From contig JAHBSG010000007.1 in assembly GCA_019639235.1 (NCBI GenBank), positions 1-64,000 on the forward strand: a stretch of 64,000 bases of DNA, given 5' to 3'. The notes beneath the pieces are model-generated. The model made no database searches, had not been told where the DNA came from, and saw only the letters and a program-made list of their open reading frames with translations. Shown one piece after another: positions 52,583-59,397 of the stretch; the stretch's first letter is position 1; every line of letters starts with the position of its first letter. Position numbers and translations under genes: made by a program. The stretch comes from Acidobacteriota bacterium (GTDB lineage Bacteria > Acidobacteriota > Blastocatellia > Pyrinomonadales > Pyrinomonadaceae).

Positions 52583-53647
52583 CTAGAATTCAGGTGAAAT
52601 CACCCCACTCCGACCAGAGGGAACGTAAATTGTCTTGGGCTTTGGTTCGACTAGTCCAGCGGGGTTAACGGGAACGTATTCAATCATTTGCAGATGGTCT
52701 CCGAACTCTTTCAGCAATTCTCGGGTGATTTGGTTCGTCATTTGTTCACCGATTGCTTTGTGGAAATCAACGTGAAGGACATCAAATTTGTCTTCATCGC
52801 CACCAGCGAGTGAGTAGCTTGTGCCAGCAACCACTTTAAGGTAATCAAACAATTCTCGGAGGAACGTCTCGATTCTCTCCCATTTTGCATATGGCTCCGC
52901 CTGAAGAAGTCGAACTTTCATTGATGCGTAAAAGTTCGGAACCAACAATCCTGGTATACCGGAAAACGAAAGCAACGGATCGACTGAGCCCTGAGCCTCA
53001 AATAGACGCGCCACGTCAACCTTGTTCTCGCGAACAGACTTAGAAGATTGGTTTCGTGATCGAAGCAATTCGAGAATTTCCTCTAATAGGTCGCGCTCCG
53101 ATCGCTCGCCTGAACGACCCGTCGTCGTCTCTCGGTCGCCGTTCGACTCGGCGTACTCTTCGTTAATTTCTTTAAGCCGACGTTCCAAGTCGGGCCAGTG
53201 CTTTTCAAACGATTTGTCAAGAATAGAAGTCGATAAAGGCGATTCGGAAACATCGACGAGGCGCTCATTGATAGTTCGGATAAGGCGCAACGCATCCTTT
53301 TTCTCAGCGGACGTATGTTGAAACTGACCGATCGGCTGCGGAACATCGGACGACCGGATATCCGTGAGGAATGTCCAGATCAAAGCATCGGAGGTCTTTG
53401 CCAAGGCTCCGACCTCATAATGAATCCAAGTGCTGTCCTTATTCTCAGGGGTCAAGCAAATGACACCGAATTTCGTGCCCTCTAAAGCTCCCCCTATTTC
53501 TTTTGCCCATTTCGCCCCTTTTTCGATCTCCGTAGAAAGGAACGGATCGACGTACTGAATTACGAGTGGCAACCACTGATTAAGCTCTTCAGCAATCTTC
53601 CGGCTTCGGTCCCCCGACCAACTGATGAATACTTTCAATCTTCCCAT
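52583..53647 (-). CDS. TIR-domain protein, probable anti-phage defence
   Basis: The 354-residue protein starts with a TIR_2-type domain: KVFISWSGDRSRKIAEELNQWLP (5-27) and the catalytic-type Glu78 in STWIHYEVGALAK, seen in NAD-cleaving TIR effectors. Residues 150-200 form a charged coiled-coil stretch, and the last ~150 (DPLLSFSGIPGLLVPNFYASMKV...) are unrecognised and may be a sensor. It is the last gene of the repressor operon, so it would be expressed during lysogeny. No ThsA-like partner is seen. Confidence 0.82.
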   Translation of the reverse strand: MGRLKVFISWSGDRSRKIAEELNQWLPLVIQYVDPFLSTEIEKGAKWAKEIGGALEGTKFGVICLTPENKDSTWIHYEVGALAKTSDALIWTFLTDIRSSDVPQPIGQFQHTSAEKKDALRLIRTINERLVDVSESPLSTSILDKSFEKHWPDLERRLKEINEEYAESNGDRETTTGRSGERSERDLLEEILELLRSRNQSSKSVRENKVDVARLFEAQGSVDPLLSFSGIPGLLVPNFYASMKVRLLQAEPYAKWERIETFLRELFDYLKVVAGTSYSLAGGDEDKFDVLHVDFHKAIGEQMTNQITRELLKEFGDHLQMIEYVPVNPAGLVEPKPKTIYVPSGRSGVISPEF

Positions 53648-53671
53648 GAGTCTCCCTCACTTACCCAATCA

Positions 53672-53896
53672 TCAATCCCCTAACCCGCTCAGCTCATCGT
53701 ATTCATACACCAGCTCGCCGGCATTCGGGTCCGGGCAGACGTCGTTGTGCGCTTGGTTGATGATGTCGATCAGTTCTTCGATCGAATTCGGTTCGCCGCG
53801 CTCGGCGAGCAAATCTGCCTGGCGCCGCTCGATCGCCGCGAGCCGTTCCTGCTCGATCCGTTCTTCCTCAAAGCTCATCGTCTTTCCGGTGTACAT
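53672..53896 (-). CDS. Small acidic phage protein
   Basis: The 74-residue product (or 68 from MSFEEE at 53878) is charged and helical (EEERIEQERLAAIERRQADLLAERGEPNSIEELIDIINQAH). Its start is 2 bp after the ImmA-type gene's stop and 24 bp before the TIR gene, so it is in the same operon. A longer open frame continues upstream but is the antisense-like frame of the peptidase. Confidence 0.6.
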   Translation of the reverse strand: MYTGKTMSFEEERIEQERLAAIERRQADLLAERGEPNSIEELIDIINQAHNDVCPDPNAGELVYEYDELSGLGD

Positions 53897-53898
53897 CT

Positions 53899-54384
53899 TC
53901 ACAATCCATAGTCGGCCCGGACCTTGATCCGTTCTTGGCAAAGGCGAAGCAGTTCGTGGTTCTCCGTCAGGTCCTCGTGGGCCAGCCGCTCGAGCTCGGG
54001 CATCGGAAGCATTGCGATCAAAGCAAAGGCATCGGCGAAGCGTTCCCGGGCCTCGACGGTTCGCTTCATTCCGTCCCGGATCGAATCCCGGTCGTAAGGC
54101 CGACGATAGAACACGTAATTCTCGTTCTGGTCCGGCGCGTCGAAAAGAAAATGGCAGAACTCGTGAAGGGCCGTATGCAGCCACTTGTAGCCGGTGAGCC
54201 TCGAGTTGATCAGGATGTAGTAACGGCCGCGGCGGCGCTCGCAGTAACCGTCGACGCTCAGCGGGAGCTGCTTGACGATGATCCGGAACCTTTTGCAGGC
54301 ACGCCAAAAATCATTCTCGGTGATCGGTCGCTTGTTGAACTCGGGAAAAACTTCCCGGATCCGTGAGAGTGAAAAATGTTTCAT
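53899..54384 (-). CDS. ImmA/IrrE-type metallopeptidase
   Basis: The 161-residue protein carries the zinc motif ALHEFCHFLFD (HExxH) in a small IrrE/ImmA-like domain. In ICEBs1 ImmA cleaves the ImmR repressor to start excision. The gene is 8 bp after an XRE repressor gene in the same operon, which is the layout of such pairs. The C-terminus (ARERFADAFALIAMLP) keeps the third zinc-ligand helix. Confidence 0.85.
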   Translation of the reverse strand: MKHFSLSRIREVFPEFNKRPITENDFWRACKRFRIIVKQLPLSVDGYCERRRGRYYILINSRLTGYKWLHTALHEFCHFLFDAPDQNENYVFYRRPYDRDSIRDGMKRTVEARERFADAFALIAMLPMPELERLAHEDLTENHELLRLCQERIKVRADYGL

Positions 54385-54392
54385 TGCAGGAT

Positions 54393-54791
54393 CTATTCCC
54401 TCGTCTCGTCTTCCTCGATATAGTCCGTTGTTTCGTTCCCGGCCGCGAGCGAATCGATCAGCGCCTGCATTGCTCGCCGCACTGCAACCCGCTGGTCCGG
54501 AGTAAGTTTCTCGACCCCCTTGAATGATCCAGGATCCAACCGATCGAAAGCCGGCGTCGCGTAGCCGGAACGGATCAAGGCCTCGTCCACGTTTATCCGC
54601 AGGACCTGGGCGATTGCGATGACCGTCTCTCGGCTCGTCCCGCTCGTCCCGGATTCGATCCGGTAGATCGTTTGCCGGTCAACGCCGACCTTATCGGCGA
54701 CGCCCTGTTGCGACAGGTGCATTTCCTCGCGGCGAGCCCGGAGCCATGATCCGAAATCCCTCCGCATTTGCTTGATCTCATTCGATTGCAT
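54393..54791 (-). CDS. XRE-family transcriptional repressor
   Basis: The product (132 residues from M at 54791) has a Cro/C1-type helix-turn-helix: MRRDFGSWLRARREEMHLSQQGVADKVGVDRQTIYRIESGTSGTSRETV. The frame remains open to 54869 and beyond; MSHHVSS (54848) and MSQCQ (54869) are alternative starts within the operator region, so the N-terminus is uncertain. It probably controls the divergent early promoters and is the target of the ImmA-type protease. Confidence 0.82.
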   Translation of the reverse strand: MQSNEIKQMRRDFGSWLRARREEMHLSQQGVADKVGVDRQTIYRIESGTSGTSRETVIAIAQVLRINVDEALIRSGYATPAFDRLDPGSFKGVEKLTPDQRVAVRRAMQALIDSLAAGNETTDYIEEDETRE

Positions 54792-54840
54792 CGATGAAAC
54801 ATTTGTAACAGACGCTGTTTCGACATTGCTAGATACATGA

Positions 54841-54890
54841 TGCGACATTAAATGTTGACATTGTGACATCGTTTGTTTATTCTTTGGGCA
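54841..54890. promoter_or_regulatory. Early promoter with embedded operator
   Basis: The palindrome ACAT-TAA-ATGT (54845-54855) overlaps the -35 TTGACA (54855-54860). A 17-bp spacer leads to TATTCT (54878-54883), and the ATG of the second XRE gene is at 54890, giving a leaderless-like transcript. Confidence 0.75.
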
Positions 54891-55117
54891 TGGATTCCAG
54901 GCATTATGACCCCTCACTTCTGATCCGGGCCCGGGAGGCAGACGGGAAGTCACAGGAAGAGGTGGCGAACACCCTAAGCGTCAATCGTCAAACGATTTAC
55001 CGTATCGAGGCCGGAAAGAATGCCTCGTTCGACATCCTAGCCCGATACTGCATGCTTTACGGGATCAAGGTGACGGACGTGATCTATCCGAGCCCGAAGG
55101 TAACAGAATGTGTTTAA
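54890..55117 (+). CDS. Second XRE-family regulator (Cro-like)
   Basis: The 75-residue protein has a compact helix-turn-helix (LIRAREADGKSQEEVANTLSVNRQTIYRIEAGKNASFDILARYC). It is divergent from the repressor gene, as cro is to cI. Translation from ATG 54890 would be leaderless or nearly so because the -10 ends 7 bp upstream; a GTG at 54863 is an unlikely alternative. Confidence 0.82.
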   Translation: MDSRHYDPSLLIRAREADGKSQEEVANTLSVNRQTIYRIEAGKNASFDILARYCMLYGIKVTDVIYPSPKVTECV

Positions 55118-55124
55118 TCAGAAT

Positions 55125-55166
55125 GTGACATTTGATGTTGACAGAATGCGACATCTGATGTTACAG
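55125..55166. promoter_or_regulatory. Second promoter region with two operators
   Basis: ACAT-TTG-ATGT (55128-55138) and ACAT-CTG-ATGT (55151-55161) repeat the operator of 54845. TTGACA (55138-55143) again abuts the first operator, with TTACAG 17 bp on as a weak -10. These probably drive the rightward early genes under the same repressor. Confidence 0.65.
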
Positions 55167-55301
55167 TCTCAATTGTTCGGCTCAATCCGGAGCCAAGCGA
55201 CGGGCAATAACGCCCACTTTGACAAATCGGGTTCTGGAGAGCGGAGCGAGGCGGCGGCAAACTTCTTCTGCTTCGCTTTCCTTCCCGGAAACACCCTCGA
55301 A

Positions 55302-55412
55302 ATGGAAAACAGAAAACCACTCACGCCCCAGCAGTTCGCACTTGCGGTCACAGGAATCAACCTCGTGATGTTTGCTCTGGGGATCATCGTTGGCCTTCGG
55401 CTCGCTCCGTGA
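55302..55412 (+). CDS. Possible small membrane peptide
   Basis: A 36-residue frame, MENRKPLTPQQF then a single hydrophobic helix (GINLVMFALGIIVGLRLAP). The ribosome binding site is poor (CCGGAAAC). The open frame extends upstream into the operator region. Plausible but weakly supported. Confidence 0.4.
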   Translation: MENRKPLTPQQFALAVTGINLVMFALGIIVGLRLAP

Positions 55413-55441
55413 GCGGGATCACAGAAAGCAGGAGAAACAGA

Positions 55442-55894
55442 ATGTCAGACAACGAATTTATTAAGCGCGACGAGCACGGAACGCTGCACGTCGATATGAC
55501 CGACGGCGTAACGCCGGAAAAGGTGAACGCCCTGATCGGGGCACTCGATGCAAAGGCAGCCGAGAACGCCGGCCGGGAAACCGACGAGGAACGGTCGCTT
55601 TCGGTCGAGGATCTGACGGAGATCTATTGCCGGCTCGAGAACGAGTTCCACTATCTGATCAAACCGCAGCTCGACAAGCTTCGCGACATCAAGCAGCGAC
55701 TGGTCGCCGCGGCCGGGATCGGCCACATGTTCCAGGGGCCGGACGGCGTCGTTTATCAGATCGCCGAGAAGCGCGGTCAGTGGGTCGACTTCACGCCGTT
55801 CGAGATCACGCGGACGCGACGCCCCGGGGAATCGAAGGGCTCTCTTTCGCTGACCGCTGCCCGCGACGCCGGGTTCGAAGTGGAGGGCAAATAG
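55442..55894 (+). CDS. Phage early protein of unknown function
   Basis: The 150-residue protein starts at ATG 55442 after AGGAGA. It is mostly helical with a Tyr/Leu segment (IYCRLENEFHYLIKPQLDKLRDIKQRLVAAAG) and a small beta-rich end (GPDGVVYQIAEKRGQWVDF). It is reminiscent of phage nuclease-inhibitor-like or replication-accessory proteins; no assignment made. The next gene's ATG follows its stop directly. Confidence 0.6.
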   Translation: MSDNEFIKRDEHGTLHVDMTDGVTPEKVNALIGALDAKAAENAGRETDEERSLSVEDLTEIYCRLENEFHYLIKPQLDKLRDIKQRLVAAAGIGHMFQGPDGVVYQIAEKRGQWVDFTPFEITRTRRPGESKGSLSLTAARDAGFEVEGK

Positions 55895-56278
55895 ATGCTG
55901 ACGGCCCACGGACGAACGCCGGAACAGATGATCGATGAGCTGATGCTCGTCGGCCGCGAGAACCCCGGCCCGAGGTGCCACCTTCACGGCCAGCTGCTTT
56001 GGGTCCATCGAGATCATTTCGATTTCCTCGTGACCCGGAACGGTAAGAGCCGGGAGATCAAAGTCCCGCAATCGGTCTGCCGATACGAGCGGGACTCATC
56101 GTCGACGGCCCTGATCGAGATCGCGGCCGAACTCGCCGAGGCCCTTGAACTCACAGACTTCGTTCTCACTGAGGACGAGGTCGAACGCCGAAGGGAAGCG
56201 GTCCGGGAATTCAACGCCCCGCTCGCTTCGCGGACGCCAGACCGCAAACCGGAAACGGTGGGCGGGATTCGGATATAG
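55895..56278 (+). CDS. Phage early protein of unknown function
   Basis: The 127-residue protein starts immediately after the stop of the previous gene. It has a beta-rich middle (RCHLHGQLLWVHRDHFDFLVTRNGKSREIKVPQ) and a helical C-terminus. No family recognised. Confidence 0.55.
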   Translation: MLTAHGRTPEQMIDELMLVGRENPGPRCHLHGQLLWVHRDHFDFLVTRNGKSREIKVPQSVCRYERDSSSTALIEIAAELAEALELTDFVLTEDEVERRREAVREFNAPLASRTPDRKPETVGGIRI

Positions 56279-56287
56279 GAGGACCGA

Positions 56288-57310
56288 ATGAAAAACGAAA
56301 CCACGACCAAAGACTACATCGACGCCGAGGATCTGACGGAGACGACCCCGGCCGAGCCGACCGAGGCCCTGCAAACGACCTCGTCGCCCGTCGCCCTCAC
56401 TTCGATCCAGACCGATATGTCGCCCGACGATCTGCGGGCCGAGATCGCGAAACAGACCGAGATGCGGAGCATCCTGGTCGACTACGTGAAGAGCCAGATG
56501 ATCGAGGACCACCACTATTACAGCTTCGCGGCCGGGGCGAAACCTGTATTAACGCAGGACGGGGCGTACCTGATCAACGGCCTGTTCAAGGCGATCCCGG
56601 GGCCGGTAAAAACTACCATAGAACGCGAGGACGGCCATTTCACGGTTTACGCCGAGGCCGTGCTTTTCAACCAGAATGGCGTCCAGATCGCGACCGGCGA
56701 CGGAATGTGCTCGACCCGCGAGAGCAAATACGCATTCCGAAAGGGCGAACGCATCTGCCCGCACTGCGGCACGGCCGCGATCATCAAGGGGAAGGCAGAA
56801 TACGGCGGCGGCTGGGTCTGCTTTGCCAAGAAGGACGGGTGCGGTGCGAAGTTCCCGGACGGTGACGAGGCGATCGAGGGCCAGATGGTCGGACGAATCG
56901 AAAACCCCGATATCGCGGATCTCGAAAACACGGTCCTAAAAATGGCATGCAAGAGGGCGGCGGTCGCGGCAACGCGAAAGCTACCGCTTGTCTCCGAGCT
57001 CTTTACGCAGGATCTCGGTGATGGCGGCCAAGCCCGAACGCCGGCGAAGCGTCACGCGGCCCCGGCAGCTCCGAAGGCAAACGGCCGGAACGCGGAGTCG
57101 TTCGTCGAGCGGGCCTGCGGGCTCGTTCGGAAGCTGACCGAAACGGGGCTCGAGGGCCGCGAACTCGCCGAGCAATTCCTGCCGAAGGGCGTCGAGAAGT
57201 TCTCGCAGCTCTCGGAAGCCCAGGCCGAAGCGATCATCCCGGGAATGGCCGAACTCCTGAACTCGCAGCTTTCCAGCCGGCGAGCCGCCACGGCCGATTC
57301 CGTTATCTGA
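56288..57310 (+). CDS. Phage protein with internal zinc ribbon, putative recombination/ssDNA protein
   Basis: The 340-residue protein has about 70 acidic N-terminal residues and a core starting MIEDHHYYSFAAGAKPVLTQDGAYLINGLF, with a Cys4 ribbon (Cys157, 160, 178, 185). It ends with a Gly/Ala-rich stretch and a possible helical tail. This core occurs in many phage and ICE proteins placed near recombination and RuvC-like genes; some are thought to be single-strand annealing proteins. That role is inferred, not shown. A terminator lies 80 bp after it. Confidence 0.62.
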   Translation: MKNETTTKDYIDAEDLTETTPAEPTEALQTTSSPVALTSIQTDMSPDDLRAEIAKQTEMRSILVDYVKSQMIEDHHYYSFAAGAKPVLTQDGAYLINGLFKAIPGPVKTTIEREDGHFTVYAEAVLFNQNGVQIATGDGMCSTRESKYAFRKGERICPHCGTAAIIKGKAEYGGGWVCFAKKDGCGAKFPDGDEAIEGQMVGRIENPDIADLENTVLKMACKRAAVAATRKLPLVSELFTQDLGDGGQARTPAKRHAAPAAPKANGRNAESFVERACGLVRKLTETGLEGRELAEQFLPKGVEKFSQLSEAQAEAIIPGMAELLNSQLSSRRAATADSVI

Positions 57311-57390
57311 TCGAGGTTGACCCGGAGATCGTGGGCTCCGGGTCGGCGCCGCGGCGGTGCTCACCTCCATGTGCACGCTGCGGCATCTGC

Positions 57391-57427
57391 CCGAGGGAAG
57401 GAGCGGGAACCTTCCCTCGGCATTTTT
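57391..57427 (+). terminator. Rho-independent terminator
   Basis: CCGAGGGAAGG (57391-57401) and CCTTCCCTCGG (57410-57420) form a perfect stem with an 8-nt loop, followed by CATTTTTAG. It stands between the putative recombination protein and the small zinc-ribbon gene. Confidence 0.85.
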
Positions 57428-57448
57428 AGACCCCAAGGCGGAGAGAAC

Positions 57449-57658
57449 ATGACACATATCGAGATCAAAGACGCTTATTGCCGGACCTGCCGGTGCGTGG
57501 CCCCGCTCAACGAGAACGGGATCTGCCCGCATTGCAGCCCGAGCCAGATCGTTTTCGAGGCCGAGTACCGGTTTCCGTGGAAAGGGCTGGCGGTACTTTT
57601 CGTCGCGCTAATGGCGCTCGCGTTCCTCGTCCGGCAGCTCGTCGGCCCGGGCGATTAA
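57449..57658 (+). CDS. Small zinc-ribbon membrane protein
   Basis: The 69-residue protein starts at ATG 57449 after GGCGGAGAGAAC. It has a zinc ribbon with CRTC and CPHC pairs (residues 11-29) and one transmembrane helix (GLAVLFVALMALAFLVRQL). A longer open frame upstream overlaps the terminator and is not supported. Confidence 0.68.
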   Translation: MTHIEIKDAYCRTCRCVAPLNENGICPHCSPSQIVFEAEYRFPWKGLAVLFVALMALAFLVRQLVGPGD

Positions 57659-57825
57659 GTTTTCAAAGAGCGGAGGGGGCCGGTTACTGACAAGCAGCGG
57701 CAATTGCTTGCTCCAAAGGACTTCACCGGCCCTGTTTTGAAGAGGCGAAGGGGTCGCCTCGCTTTCAAGAATAACGCCAGCCGACCCCGACTATCTACAA
57801 GTTTCTAGAGGAGAAAGTTAGAGAG
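57659..57825. ncRNA. Intergenic structured region, possible ncRNA
   Basis: Outer stem GGGCCGGT (57677-57684) with ACCGGCCC (57725-57732) encloses CAAGCA (57691-57696) with TGCTTG (57705-57710). A second hairpin follows, TTGAA-GAGGCGA-AGGGG-TCGCCTC with TTCAA (57737-57768). Nothing here looks coding. It may be a regulatory leader or small RNA. Confidence 0.45.
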
Positions 57826-58317
57826 ATGCATAAGGCGACACACGTGATCATTGCCTCCTTCTACCGCGACAACCGCGGTGTTGCGGAAACATTTGCTCAT
57901 CCTTTCGGCGTGAATTCGAAGGTGCCGAGCTCGTGGGGGCGACCGAAGGCCTCGGACGCGAACCCGCACGGGACCGGCCAGGGGAACCCGCTCGATCAGG
58001 CCGAGCGGCTCATCAACCTTGTTCATCCGATCGATCCGGCCCGGGCACGTGAAATGGCGCAGAACTTCGTCTCACTGGTCGATGATCTGGACCACTCGGC
58101 CGGGGTCGAACAGGCCCGGGAAAAGCTCTCGTGGGCCGAGGCCCTGGCGAGGTCGATCTGCGAGCACTCGGACATCGCCGGCGCATTGCTGAAAGACTCA
58201 TCGGACCGCGGGACGTATGAAGATGCCCTGCACGAGATCCACGAGGCGAAGTCGGCGCTACAAAAGCTCGAGGGAGCGATTTACGAGTTCCTCGAGGCGG
58301 AGGTCGTAAAGGAATGA
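57826..58317 (+). CDS. Phage early protein of unknown function
   Basis: The 163-residue protein starts after GAGGAGAAAGTTAGAG. The first half has unusual His-rich loops (HVIIASFYRDNRGVAETFAHPFG) and the second half is helical. Not recognised. It overlaps the RuvC-like gene by 4 bp. Confidence 0.58.
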   Translation: MHKATHVIIASFYRDNRGVAETFAHPFGVNSKVPSSWGRPKASDANPHGTGQGNPLDQAERLINLVHPIDPARAREMAQNFVSLVDDLDHSAGVEQAREKLSWAEALARSICEHSDIAGALLKDSSDRGTYEDALHEIHEAKSALQKLEGAIYEFLEAEVVKE

Positions 58318-58790
58318 CAACGCTTGCCGCGCACAAACCTTTTCTGGTCGCGATCGACCCCGGGCGGACGACCGGCCTCGCGGTTTACGGTCGCAGCAAG
58401 GACCGCATCATCTACCTGACCAGCGGCGACTTCTTTTCGATCCAACGGATCCTTTCGGGAATGTTTCCCGAGCCAGACCAGGCGATGGTTCTGATCGAGC
58501 ATCCGCCGCAGTTTACCTACCGCCGGAACCGCGGCAGCGACGACCGAATGAACCGCGGCGATGCCCACGCTTTCGCCGTTGGCGGCAATCGGCGAGAGGC
58601 GGAACTTTTGGCCGGAGCGATCAAGCTGCTCGGCTTCAAATCGGTGGAACTCGTTTCGCCGGTCAATCAACCGAAATGGGATCAGCGGAAATTCGAGATG
58701 TTTGCCAAGATCCACCGGCAAACAAATGAGCACGAACGCGATGCAGCTCGGCTCGCGATCTACTACGCAAACAAACGACAGGAGAAATGA
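58314..58790 (+). CDS. RuvC-like Holliday junction nuclease
   Basis: The 158-residue protein has the RNase H/RuvC fold with acidic residues Asp15 (AIDPGRTTG), Glu62 (VLIEHPP) and Asp143 (HERDAARLAI). Phage RuvC-like enzymes cut four-way junctions during replication and packaging. It lies within an early operon (4-bp overlap upstream, 9-bp gap downstream). Sequence similarity to host RuvC is limited, so cleavage specificity is inferred. Confidence 0.82.
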   Translation: MTTLAAHKPFLVAIDPGRTTGLAVYGRSKDRIIYLTSGDFFSIQRILSGMFPEPDQAMVLIEHPPQFTYRRNRGSDDRMNRGDAHAFAVGGNRREAELLAGAIKLLGFKSVELVSPVNQPKWDQRKFEMFAKIHRQTNEHERDAARLAIYYANKRQEK

Positions 58791-58799
58791 GAAAAGAGG

Positions 58800-59360
58800 A
58801 TGGCAAAAGCACAAACGAAGAAGGGCAAGGTCGTGAGCATGAACGACGTTGCCAAGGTCTCGGAACTGAAGGAATGGGGCTTTCGGGTAACGGACAACGA
58901 AGGGAATTGGTCCGCAACCCGGGGAAGCGAGGGCGAGGATGAGTATGAGTTCTACGGCCCCTGCGATAGCGTCTCGGCCCTGCATACGAAGGTGAAGCTT
59001 GAGGCCCGGCCGCCTCAGTTCGCAGAGGAAAAGGCGGAGGCGAGCGATGAGGATGATCGGCCCCCGGGCGACGATTTCCTTTTCGACGAGATGCGGCCGA
59101 AACCGCAGGAACACGTCAAAGAGCTGGAGATCGTGATCAAGAACTACGACGAGCTGAAGCTCAAACGCGTGGAAATGCTCGAGCGGGAAAAAGAGGCCAA
59201 GAAGATCTCCGACGCTGCTCTCCGGCGACACGAGGACAAGCTCGCCCACGACCCCGAGACCGGGATCAAAAGTTACCGGACGAAAGACGGCATCATCGCC
59301 GAACTTGTGCCGGGCGATTATTCGTTCCGGACGCGGCACGAAGAGGAGGACGAGGGTTGA
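58800..59360 (+). CDS. Hypothetical acidic phage protein
   Basis: The 186-residue protein is acidic in the middle (EEKAEASDEDDRPPGDDFLFDE) with a charged coiled-coil (ELEIVIKNYDELKLKRVEMLEREKEAKK). Not recognised. Confidence 0.6.
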   Translation: MAKAQTKKGKVVSMNDVAKVSELKEWGFRVTDNEGNWSATRGSEGEDEYEFYGPCDSVSALHTKVKLEARPPQFAEEKAEASDEDDRPPGDDFLFDEMRPKPQEHVKELEIVIKNYDELKLKRVEMLEREKEAKKISDAALRRHEDKLAHDPETGIKSYRTKDGIIAELVPGDYSFRTRHEEEDEG

Positions 59361-59397
59361 GGCCCTCGTCATTTTTTGACCAAAGGAGGACAAACGA

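Noticed and set aside
52583..53647. A complete Thoeris system
   Set aside because: Only a TIR protein is seen; no ThsA-type (SIR2-SLOG) effector lies within the window.
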